Below are positions 44,575 to 55,600 of a stretch of 64,000 nt of DNA, piece by piece. Made by a program: the position numbers and the translations under genes. How positions within the stretch are numbered: the first letter of the stretch is position 1; every line of letters begins with the position of its first letter. The stretch comes from Phaeosaccion multiseriatum (taxonomy: Eukaryota; Ochrophyta, other classes). The stretch is from NCBI GenBank assembly GCA_965112735.1, contig OZ218951.1, positions 124,001 to 188,000 of the forward strand, given 5' to 3'. Below the pieces are notes generated by a model, which was not told the origin of the DNA, ran no database searches, and worked only from the letters and a program-made list of their open reading frames with translations.

Positions 44575-45300
44575 GAGTACTAGCAGCTGTGTTGGGCCAT
44601 TTGCTTCGCAGTGCGGGTTGTCATCGATGGAAGTGGCTGTGCAACGTGCGATCATCACAAATGTGGAGGATGGCGCGGAGGCAGGGATGGGTCCAGGAGG
44701 AGCCTCTTTGGGCCAGGGTCCGAGGCGGGGCTGAATCACGTGCCACCTGCCGAACACCGTTGTTGAGCATAGCAAGCGGGGAGGTGAGCTTCCTCGTCAA
44801 TGGCTCCACCTCCAGCGCAGCCGCCACACAAGCAACTGCGACGAAGCGTTGCAGATGGATGGTTCCTGAGCCTGGGCCGCGTGTGGGACTAGCTTTCGGC
44901 CTTCCGCGCGGCGACGACGACAAGCGCAGACACTGAGCAGCCGGCAGCGTGGGCCATCCTCAGATTCACAGTCACGGCCGTGCTGGGAGGGGTCGACGGC
45001 AGCGGGTCGGAGGGGTCCATAACAGCGACAACAATCGCTCTCATCGCCGCGGCGGTGCTCGGTGGTGTCCTCCTCGTGGCAACTGCGCCGTTCTACAATC
45101 GAAGGAGAGCAGATCTCACGTACCAGCCACGCACGCAAGGCCCGCACGAAGTGCACCCTGCCCTGTGAGGGGCAACAAGCCAGAAAAACTCGTGGTGGTG
45201 TAAAGAGCCCCTACCACCACGACATACGGGTGCCTGAGCGCGTGCTCACCCAAGGCCCTCGCCGAGCGATAACAGCCATGGAGTGAAGAGGCAGGAGGAG
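44575..45300 (+). pseudogene. Broken copy of the last exon of RCC1 gene A
   Basis: The sequence parallels 43880-44540: GCGGGTTGTCATCG, ATCATCACAAATGTGGAGGA, GGTGAGCTTCCTCGT, GTGGGCCATCCTCA, CATAACAGCGACAACAATCG and the tail-coding part. Deletions and in-frame stops (for example TAG after GTGTGGGAC at 44885-44892) break the frame, and no RCC1 or linker exons accompany it. The region encoding the membrane helix is nearly identical to gene A, so the copy is recent or was locally converted. Confidence 0.8.
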
Positions 45301-45747
45301 CCCTCCCTCCAAGGATTTACAATAAAGCAAGCGTAACACAGCGAACACCTCACATAGTCCAGAGGCCTCCGTAGCGAGCCTGATGGTCGGTCTTACTGAA
45401 GTACGGATTTTTCTTCATCGAGCACACTAAGGAGAGCATGAAAACGGCCGAGCTGCCTCTTCTCTCTTTCTTTACAAGCAACTCCCTTTGTGTGCGTGTG
45501 ATTCTGCTGGCTGCTACTCGAGGGCTTTCCCATCCAAGCCTCCTCCTTCTCCCCGCCTATTATAGGAAATTGAAACTCTGTGGGGGTACTGTAGGGGGCT
45601 TCTTTTTTCCGAAACTGTCTTTTTCCGAAACTGTCATTCTGTCAAAAATATACTCTTTCCCCCTCGATTTGCCTCGTGCCCCCTCTTTTTTTGCTCTCCA
45701 GACCAAGTCCTCACTCTTTCAATGAATCTGAGCTTGCTGCGCGGCAC

Positions 45748-48700
45748 ATGAAAGTCCACCCTGCTGGCAGAAGAGGCGGTCCAGCCGTCGCCATCAGTGT
45801 GGCTGCAGCGTGGCTCACGAATGGGACGGACGGTGTGATCGTGGCCCTCTCAGCTTCGCATACTTGCGCTTCGGTGTACGGCACTCTGAAATGCTGGGGA
45901 GAGTAAGTTTCATGGGTCACGTCCTCTTTTGCCCCTCTCAATCATCGCGCACCGGCCTTTGTTGCTGATCGGCCCTGCTTGTCTGCTTGCTTGGCTTGGC
46001 TGTCTGCAAGGAGGATCCCGTTCGTTGTGAGCTGCTGCCAGTAGCTACGCTACTGAACTTGGACTGGTGCTCACGTTCCTGCTCTACTGCTGTTCCTCCA
46101 ACTTGTTTGTTCAGCTCTTCAGAAGGGCAGCTGGGCCTGGGGTCTGACCCAGGGGGCAATGTGGGGGATTCATCGGGGCAGATGGGTGACAACTTGGGCA
46201 CCACCGACATTGGGACTGGGCATACAGCTATAGCACTTGGCGGCTCTGAAAGCAGCATGTGCGCCGTGCGGGATGACGGTACTGTGGTGTGCTGGGGATA
46301 TAATAACAAGGGCCAGCTCGGAGTGGTGAGTCTGTTGGAGAGGTTCATTTTAAAAAGCCCAAGGTTGTTATCGTCAACAAACTTTTCTAATGTCTCCTGC
46401 CTACTGCGTATTGTACCCTCTCACCAGGAGGACACCAACGCTGTAGGGCTCTCAAGTGGTGACATGGGTGACAACTTGAATTCGGTGTACCTCGGCGCCA
46501 CGGCCATCGACGTGGACGGCGGTGAGAAGAGGTGGAAGCCTGCTGTAGCTTGTACTTCTGTAGCACTGTGTACCCACACCCTCGTCTCATCACGGCCTTT
46601 TCTGTCCATCGCATTCACAGGCGAATACGGTTACTGCGCCCTGCTGAGCACATCTAACGTCAAATGGTGAGGTTGGAGAGGGAGGAATGCCGAAAAATGG
46701 CTGGGGGGGGGTGCAAGCCATGCCTCCTTACCTCCTCAATACACCTCCCCCCCTTCCGCCCGCCTCCTCCAGCTGGGGAGCCAACAATTACGGGCAGCTC
46801 GGACAGGAGAACCAAGATGATTTGGGAGACGATTCCGGAGAGATGACTTCGTTGGTAAGACGGCACGACGAGGATCAGACCCAGGGGGGTAGGTGTAGGT
46901 GTAGGTGGGGGAGAGGGTGGAGTCTATCCAAACCAAATGGCCCGACCATTGCCTCACGCCCGCTCTGACTGTGTCTGATGTCTTCCCTCCCTCCTGGATC
47001 GCTCATGATCGAAAGGCCGTCATCGACTTGGGGAGTGGAGTCACGGCAGCAGCGATTGCGTGTGGCACTCATCACAATTGTGTGGTAAGTGAACAGGGAG
47101 TTGGAGAGGGCAAGACGGGTGCCATAGTCAGAGGACTGATCAAGCAACGCCTTCTTCTCTTGCCCTGCTGTGTGCCGTGCTCCTGTACAGATCACCAACA
47201 CGGCCAGCGTCAAGTGCTGGTGCGTACTCAAACACTCCTTCTATGCTGTCTTTTGTCCAAAGGGGGCCTCATCCGTCTGTGCGCTCTCGTCATCCACTGT
47301 CGCTCGACTGTATGCAACTCTAATAACAGGGGTCGCAATAATGACGGACAGCTGGGCGTGGACACCGACGACAAAATTGGAGACGATTCAGGGGAGATGG
47401 GGAGCAGCTTGGCCGATGTCAACCTGGGAGGGAGTGCCAACACCGCCATCGCAATTGCGGCAGGGGAGGCTTTCAGCTGTGCGGTGAGATGGAAGAGCCA
47501 ATGTGGAGGATGAGCGCGGTGAAATACTCTCTGGTGATTATTAATGTCCTCCCTATGGCACGTCTCTCTCCCTCTGCTACTTGGGCGCCTTCTCGACGCT
47601 CCAGATCCGAAGCACCAACGACGTGGTGTGCTGGGGAAGAAATAACGCCGGTGAGCTGCTGCAAGGAGCGAATGGTTTTCGTAACGAGTGGTCTGATGGG
47701 GGGAAAGCGAAGAGATAGACGGCATGCGGAAGAGCGAGAAGGGGCTCCCAAGGCCGCCTGTCACCACGAGTGTGATCACTGCCCCTCACACCTCTCTTCC
47801 CCGCACCCCTTGCCTCTCTGCTGCCTCTGCCTTCCATCCCTGCTGCTTCCAGGCCAGGTATATGGATGCAAAGCTCGAAGCAAGCAAACACCCCGAGACG
47901 ATGCGCCAGCAGGCCAGCCGAAATGGCCTCTGCTAAAGTGGCGCCCGCCCTCTCTGCCTCCCTCTCTCATCATCGCCCTGTGCCTCTCGTCCTGTCCTGT
48001 CCTGTCCATCCACTGCCATCCCCTCTCCTGCCCTGTCCTGTCCTCTCAGCTCGGCATTGGTAGCCAAGATAACATCGATGACGCAGCCGAATTCGCCGCC
48101 ATGGCAAGTGATGGAGGCTGAGCGGTGGTGTATGTTGCGACTGAGGTTCAGCTGCCAAACGAGTCCCCCTTCCCCTCTCATCCACCCATCTTGCCATCTT
48201 GTGCTTTGCTTGTTCGCTCGTCTCAGACCGCCATTGACCTGGGCACAGGGAGAACTGCCACGGCCATCGCGGCGTGCTTTACTTCCACGTGCGCCATTCT
48301 GGACACAGGTGGGTCACGATGGCAGCACGCATGGCTGGGCTGCAAGCATTTCGCTTTTTAAGGCGCCTGGCCTTGCTTCTGCCTACCCGTCTCGAAACGC
48401 CCCATTCCCGCTTCCCTTTGCCCGCCCTGCAGGTGACGTCAAGTGCTGGGGAATGAATGACAACGGACAGCTTGCTTTAGGGCACAGTGACGACATCGGG
48501 GACGAGTCTGGAGAGATGGGCGACAGCTTAGATGCAATCGACTTTGGCACAGGGCGCACTGCGGTATCCATCACCGGCAAGGGCGAAGGTTTCTGTGCCG
48601 TGCTGGACAACAACGACATTGTCTGTTGGGGTCTCAACAACTTGTAAGCACTACGAAGGGAGAAGCTCGGTCACGAAGGCCACTGACCAACACCGCACAC

Positions 48701-51512
48701 CTGACGGAATGGAATTGCCTTGCTTGCCTTGCTTGCCCAACCTTCCTCTCCCGATGTAATTCCCTCCCTTCCTAGTGGCGAAGTGGGCATCGGCCACGCT
48801 AATACGGTTGGCGACAGCTCCGGAGATCTACCTCTTGTGGCCGTCGACGTGGGCAACGTGCCCACCCCGGCACCCACCGCCGCTCCGTCCCAGGTAGAGT
48901 AGGTAGAGGCACTATCCGCTGCCCTCACATCTCCTATCTGTAGCTGCCCTTCCTTCCTCCCTTCCTTCCTTCCTTCCTTCCTTCCTTCCTTCCTTCCTTC
49001 CTTCCTTCCTTCCTTCCTTCCTTCCTTCCTTCCTTCCTTCCTTCCTTCCTTCCTTCCTTCCTTCCTTCCTTCCTTCCTTCCTTCCTTCCTTCCTTCTTTC
49101 TTTCCTTCCTTCCTTCCTTCCTTCCTTCCTTCCTTCTTTCATTCCTTCCTTCCTTCCTTCCTTCCTTCCTTCCATTCTTCCTTCCTTCTTTCCTTCCTTG
49201 ATTCCTTCCTTCCGTCCTTCCTTCCTTCCTTCCTTTCATCCTTCCTTCCTTCCTTCCTTCCTTCCTTCTTCCTTCCTTCCTTCCTTCCTTCCTTCTTTCC
49301 TTCCTTGATTCCTTCTTTCCTTCCTTCCTTCCTTCCTTCCTTCCTTGCTTGCTTGCTTGCTTCCTTCCTTCCTTCCTTCCTTCCTCCCTCCCTTCCTTCC
49401 TTCCTTCCTCCCTTCCTTCCTTCGCTGCTTCCGTACTTTTTTCTTGCTTGCTTGCTTCCTTCCGTACATCCTTCCTTGCTTGCTTCCTTCCTTGCGTCCT
49501 TGCTTCCTTGCTTCCCTCCGTCTGCTCCTACCTGACGCTTAAATCGTCCGTCGCGCTTCCCAGGCCCCAACAGCAGCTCCAACACTAGCTCCAACAGCAG
49601 CTCCAAGTACAGCTCCAACAACAGCTCCAACAGCAGCCCCAACCGCAGCCCCAACAGCAGCTCCAACAGCAGCCCCAACAGCAGCTCCAACAGCAGCCCC
49701 AACAGCAGCTCCAACGGCCGCCCCAACAGCAGCTCCAACAGCAGCTCCAAGTACAGCTCCAACATCAGCACCAACAGCGGCACCAACAGCAGCTCCTACG
49801 TCAGCACCAACGGCGGCACCAACAGCCACACCAACATCAGCTCCTACGGCAGCTCCAATAGCCACACCAACATCAGCACCAACAGCAGCACCAACAGCCA
49901 CACCAACAACCACACCAACATCAGCACCAACATCAGCACCAACAGCCACACCAACATCAGCACCAACATCAGCACCAATAGCGGCACCAACATCAGCACC
50001 AACAGCGGCACCAACAGCCACACCAACATCAGCACCAACAGCGGCACCAACAGCCACACCAACATCAGCACCAACAGCCACACCAACAGCCACACGAACA
50101 TCAGCTCCAACAGCGGCACCAACAGCCACACCAACATCAGCACCAACAGCGGCACCAACAGCCACACCAACATCAGCACCAACAGCCACATCAACATCAG
50201 CACCAACAGCGGCACCAACAGCCACACCAACATCAGCACCAACAGCGGCACCGACATCACCGACTGTCGCAGCGCCTACAGCGGCACCCACAGCGGCGCC
50301 TACGAAGGTATGTCTCGACGATGCTTGCCTTGGGCAGATGTTCTCCTACTGACCTGACGGGCAGCGCTTGATGATGAGGAACGCTCTGCTGGCGCTGCTG
50401 CTGCAACTCACTCATTCCCTCTCTTGTGCCCTGGGGTATCCTCCATTCTCTTTTTTCTCTCTTCACGCCAGGCACCAACGGCAGCACCAACAGCAGCCCC
50501 AACGGCCCCACCTACCGCACCTCCGACGCTCGAGCAGCTTCCGGACGACTTCGGTGTCGATTCTCTCAACTACCTCAATGGGAGTTGCGTGCTGGTCGGG
50601 CTTAACGCAGACACCTTTACTCCGAGCCTACAGACCTACTTTATGCTGTCAATCAGCGCCCTTTCGTCGGTGGTGGAGGCAGAGGATATGATGTACATTG
50701 TCTCCATTCGTGACGTGCTCTGGACATCAGAGGAGGAGGAGGCGCGTCGATTGCAGCTCCAAAGTCCTTCACTTGTCCCACCACTCTCTTCCACCCCGCT
50801 ACACGTGCCACCGTCGGCACTAGAAGGAGCAGCAGCGGTGGCAGGGACAGCAAGCCAGGCATCGGTGCCGAACCATGCCATTACAGCCCCCTTTCTGCTG
50901 GGAGTCCGTGAAGGGCAAGAACAACAGGGTGGAGGGGTAGAGGGCTGGAAGAAGAAAGGCGAGGAGGACTGGCCACAACGAGGGCAAGGTGCAGCAGTGG
51001 CGGAGGTCCAGAGGCGACAGCTGTCGTCGCCAGCGAGCAATGCAACCAGCAGCAGCGCCGTTGAGGTGTCCTTCCTGGTGTTGGGCTTTGCCTCCGCCTC
51101 AGACTGCAGCACCGCTGCGGCCGAGGTGTTGCAAGGAGAGAGCAGCGGTGCCCTCCAAGATTCCTTTCTATCGATTGTTGAGGTGGCCAACTTCGTCCTA
51201 TGGGCGGTGCTAGAGGAGGAGGAGGGCCTGGCGGTCGAGCTCATCATCTTCGTCGCCGCGACGAGCAGCGGGGCAGCCCTCTTCCTCCTCTACTGGGCGG
51301 TGCTCTGCTTGCCCGGCCAGTGGGCCACAGCCAAGTACATAACTCGGCGGGTGCGGTACGGCTTGCCCAAGCACCTGGGCGGCAAGGAGCAGGTGCGAGT
51401 GCACGTAATGGGAGACTTCATCGACGACATGGTCATCTCCGACGACGTGCTGAGGGCCATGCCCCCGAGGACCGCATACTCCAAGCCGCCCAGCGAGGAG
51501 AGTCTCCTCTGA
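45748..51512 (+). CDS. RCC1-repeat, APT-linker, single-pass surface protein B
   Basis: Sixteen exons join in frame, 1046 residues: 45748-45902, 46115-46325, 46428-46521, 46621-46666, 46773-46854, 47016-47084, 47191-47219, 47330-47483, 47605-47650, 47853-47857, 48050-48103, 48227-48308, 48433-48643, 48776-48893, 49564-50307 and 50472-51512. Tandem paralogue of gene A: the first 14 exons match in order and phase and also give 452 residues of RCC1 blades (CWGYNNKGQLG, CAVLDNNDIVCWG). Unlike A, the APT/ATPTSAP linker is mostly one 744-bp exon. The ectodomain has ARRLQLQ and VEVSFLVLGF split by a low-complexity insert; one membrane helix lies about 951-979 (IIFVAATSSGAALFLLYWAV); the tail ends KPPSEESLL, again dileucine-like. 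Together A and B look like surface receptors or wall-linked proteins with a common fold, different stalk length and conserved sorting tail. Function not known. Confidence 0.8.
47853..47857 (+). other. 5-nt micro-exon in RCC1 gene B
   Basis: Same TTCCAG|GCCAG|GTATAT arrangement as gene A. It supplies GQ between NNAG and LGIGS; skipping it gives an early TAG. Confidence 0.75.
48104..48226 (+). other. GC-AG intron in RCC1 gene B
   Basis: Donor ATG|GCAAGT and acceptor TCTCAG, at the same position and phase as the GC-AG intron of gene A. Confidence 0.7.
48950..49520 (+). repeat. TTCC/TTGC tetranucleotide tract in RCC1 gene B intron
   Basis: About 570 bp of TTCC with interspersed TTGC, ATTC and TTTC units, in the intron that leads into the APT linker. 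It is the counterpart of the longer tract in gene A, though preceded by a different exon. Confidence 0.9.
49564..50307 (+). repeat. Coding 12-bp repeats: APTAAPT / ATPTSAPT linker
   Basis: GCTCCAACAGCA-type units encode about 60 APTx tetrapeptides, Thr/Pro/Ala-rich and so likely O-glycosylated and extended. The second half has a higher-order period (ATPTSAPTAAPT). The long antisense frame (VGAAVGADVG) is a shadow. Confidence 0.85.
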
Positions 51513-52649
51513 TCTCTCACACCAGCAGCGTCTTCTCTACTCTCTCTCTCTCTCACGTCCCTCTGATGAAATGAGTCCTCTCTCTCTCTCTGCGGTCTTC
51601 GGTTGATTGCTGAGCTCTCTTCCTCTTTCTTCTCTTTCACTATTAGTGGCGCTGAGCATTTAGCTCAGAACAAGGAGCACTGCCCAGCCAGAGAGGCGCG
51701 CAGCGGGGAAGGAGTGGGAGGAGCGGAGTCAGTCACAGATGCGTCTGCTGTTTCTTCCGATACAGAAGCCTCTGTCGTCGGTTGCGTGTTAGCGGCTGGA
51801 CAGCATCCCCCACACGGACTTGTTGCTTGAGGCTTGAGGGCGGGGGCGGAGGTGAAGGCTAGGCCAGTAGGCCAGTAGACCAGTGGCCAACAGACGAGTG
51901 GGGGGGGGTGGCACAAGCAGACAGGGCTCGCTCCACACGCCGCCCACGAGGGCTCTGCTGAACAACGAACAGCAGCCTGCTCATCCACAGCGAGCGCTTA
52001 CTTGCGTGACAAGAGCGTCAGGAGAGCGTCAGGAGAGCGTCAGGAGAGCATGAGAAGGGCGGGACACAAGGGACGGAGGCGCTGTCCGCCCAGCTGGCAG
52101 GAGCCCATTGAGTCAAGCGTCTCTGACGAGTTGGGCAGGACTGACTGGACAGGACCGGACAAATGCTTAGCGCAGGACTGACTGGACAGGACCGGACAAA
52201 TGCTTAGCCCCCCTCCCCTCGCGCTCGAGACACTGGAGACATTCTGTCTTGAGCTTCGCTACGCGAGGCGCATCTTTCGTATGCACATGTAGAGAAGCAA
52301 AAAAGTACCTCATTGGTTTCGTATGCACATGGTACTTCAATGATTAAGCACAGTTCAGCAGCCCACGTAACTTCAGGTAATCTTAAGTAATCTTAAGCTC
52401 CGCTAACGGCAGGCAAGCAATGACAAATAGAAACAAATAAAACGCGCAACACGAGGAGACGACGGGACACTTAAAGCAGATGTGGAGTAGCCCGATTTCG
52501 CCACGGAAATAGCCATGCAAAACCATGGCGAGCCGCCCTGGCGCTCTCACGCCTTTGTTGGCCTTTCGTCGGGTCATCCGTCTTCTCCCCTCCCCCCACC
52601 CCGCGGCACAGACACCTCACAACACAACACCACAATACACATCACAAGC
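51513..52649. other. Intergenic region between convergent genes
   Basis: Holds TCTC repeats (51540-51590), a triple GAGCGTCAGGA repeat (52013-52047), two 35-bp direct repeats starting CAGGACTGACTGGACAGGAC (about 52137-52207), two CGTATGCACATG copies (52276-52334) and a relatively AT-rich stretch to 52480. No exon is evident. Confidence 0.5.
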
Positions 52650-55600
52650 TCAGCCGATGAGTCCGAAGGTCTCCCCTCGAGCCGGAGCCCCCAAAGCCCC
52701 GATGGGCTGTAGGCTGCCATCCTCCAGCAAGCCCCCCCTGCCGAGCTCTGGCCTGGGCTCCCTCAGCAGCTGCGCCATGTCGCTGCGGAGGGCCTGCAGA
52801 TTGTCAGCAGGGGGCTTGCGGTGGCGCCTCTGCCCCTCGTCCTCGCCAAGCTTCCTGCCATCGGAGCAGATGAGGTCCGCTCCGTGCAGCCTGTCAGGAA
52901 GTCAGCAAGTGCGCGAGTTGGTGGTCCGGGAAGGAGCATCGGGAAGGAGGGGGGGAGGGGCAGGTCGGAGGATGTAAGTCACCGACTGAAGTACGCGATA
53001 GGGCATGCTGAGAGGGCACGCAGAGAGGGCATGAAGGTTTTAGAGAGTCAGGCATCCATCTATCCATCCATCTATCCATCCATCTATCCATCCATCCATC
53101 AATCCATCCATCCATCTATCCATCCATCTATCCATCCATCTATCCATCCATCTATCCATCCATCTATCCATCCATCTATCCATCCATACATCCATCCATC
53201 CATACTTCCATCCATCTATACATCCATCCATCCATCCATCCATCTATACATCCATCCACCTATCCATCCATCCATCCATCTACCCATCCATCTACCCATC
53301 CATCCACCTATCCATCCATCTACCCATCCATCCATCCATCCATCCATCCATCTACCCATCCATCCATCCGTCCATTTATCCATCCAACCATCCATCCATC
53401 CATCCGTCCATTTATACATCCATTCATCCATCTATCCATCCATCCACCCATCCATCTATCTACCCGTCCATCCATCCATCCATCCATCCATCCATCCATC
53501 CATCCATCCATCCATCCATTTATGTATCCATCCATCTATCTATACATCCATCTATCTACCCATCCATCCATCTATCTATCCATCCATCCATCCATCCATC
53601 CATCTGTCTACCCATCCATCCATCCATCCATCTATCCATCTATCCATCTATCTATCCATCCATCCACCCATCCATCTATCTACTATCTACCCGTCCATCC
53701 ATCCATCCATCCATCCATCCATCCATCCATCCATCCATCCATCTATCCACCCATTCTGCCTCACTCGAGCGCAAAGCCTATTGATTCGCCTTTGACGCAC
53801 GGAGAGGAGAGGAGAGGAGAAGGGAGGGGAGGGGAGGGGAGGAGAAGCAAGGCTCTTCCGCGACAACTTGCACCGACCCACTGACCCACTCACTCACTCA
53901 CTCACTCACTCACTCACTCACTCACTCACTCACTCACTCACTCACTCACTCACTCATTCACTCACTCACTCACTCATTCGTCTCACTCCCTCACTCACTC
54001 ACTCACTCACTCACTCACCCGCTCACCCACTCACTCACTCACTCACTCACTCACGCACTCACGCACTCACGCACTCACTCACTCACTCACTCACGCACTC
54101 ACTCACGCACTCACTCACTCACTCACTCACTCACCCACACCCCCACTCACCCGCTCTTGGCGGAGGGCGGCTCGTGCGGCCCTCTCTTGACTAAGTTGGT
54201 GCTCTCGGCCATCATGCGCTCCACCTTTCGCGCCTCCTCCCCCCCCGCATCCATGTCGAAGATGAAGTTCCCTGAAAGGATAGGGGACGAGGAGGAGGAG
54301 GAGGAGGAGGAGGAGGAGGATGAGGATGAGGAGGAGGAGGAGGAGGAGGAGGAGGAGGAGGAGGAGGAGGAGGAGGAGGAGGAGGAGGAGGAGGAGGAGG
54401 AGGAGGAGGAGGAGGAGGAGGAGGAGGAGGAGGAGGAGGAGGAGGAGGAGGAGGAGGAGGAGGAGGAGGAGGAGGAGGAGGAGGAGGAGGAGGAGGAGGA
54501 GGAGGAGGAGGAGAGGAGAGGATGAGGATGTTGTAACTAAGCGTTGAAACTCAAGGTCTTGGGAGGGATGGTTTGAGCCCGGAGGGGGGGGGGTGGAATT
54601 TGCCGCTTTTCTCGGGCTTGGGAGAGAGACCCACCCAAGCAAGACAAGGAAAGCCAAAAGTAATGAGCTAAAAGTAATGAGCTAAAAGTAATGAGCTACT
54701 GCGCTCACGTACCGCTGCCTCTTTTCGGCGCCGCCATAGCCATAGCCCGCTTCAGCGACTGACGAGGGCGGGGGCGTCAAAAAGACGGAAGGGAGGAAGA
54801 GCAGGAGAGGGCATCAGAGGAGAAAACCGCCCATCCCCCCACCACCCGTAACTGACCGGCTCCATGCATTCACACCTCTGTGTGTGTCTCCCTCTCTCTC
54901 TATCCGTGCCTATCCCTCCATTCTGGTGCTCTCCCTCTCACCTCCATCTCCTCCTCGAAAGGCGGGGCGAGGGACGGATCTATGAGTGTTCCTGCTTCGC
55001 CAATTTGTCTGGTGTGTAGTGTGTGTGGTGCAGGGGGTTAGGGTTAGGCAGTGCGACATCCTCGTCACAAACGTCGGGGCACCGCTCGATGGAGCGTAGA
55101 TAGATAGGCCAGGGCAGAGGCAAGGGCGGGGGCGATGCCTAAGCCATGCTGTGGGATTTGTCCTCTAGCAGCCTCGGAAACCTCACTTTTGTAGGACCAA
55201 CTGCTGTACCACCAACTGCTCTAGCACCAACACGGACACACCTGGGGGGTGGGGGCTGTCCCTCGGGCGGCAGCGCTTGTCCTGTGTCTCTGTCGCGGAA
55301 GAGGATGTCATGCTCTCCCTCTCGGCAGCGGCGCCGCTCCAGGCCCTGACCAGAGAGAGCACCACGCCCCAGTCAAGTCAAGTCAAGTTAAACACAGGGC
55401 AGGGAGGAGGGAGGAGGGAGGAGGGGGGGGGGGGGAGGGAGGAGGAGGGAGGCGGGGGGGGGAGGAGGGAGGCGGGGGGGGGGAGGAGAGGGAGGAGAGG
55501 GAGGAGAGAGAGGGAGGAGGGAGGAGGGAGGAGGGAGGAGGGAGGGAGGGAGGAGAAAGGAAGGGGGGAAGACGAAGGGGGGAGAGGGCGGGAGACCAGT

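Noticed and set aside
49539-50291. Antisense frame reading VGAAVGADVG repeats
   Set aside because: Shadow of the APT-coding exon of RCC1 gene B; only the sense frame agrees in phase with neighbouring exons.
52820-53795. Long plus-strand frame reading His-Pro-Ser-Ile repeats
   Set aside because: Artefact of TCCA units in an intron of the minus-strand gene.
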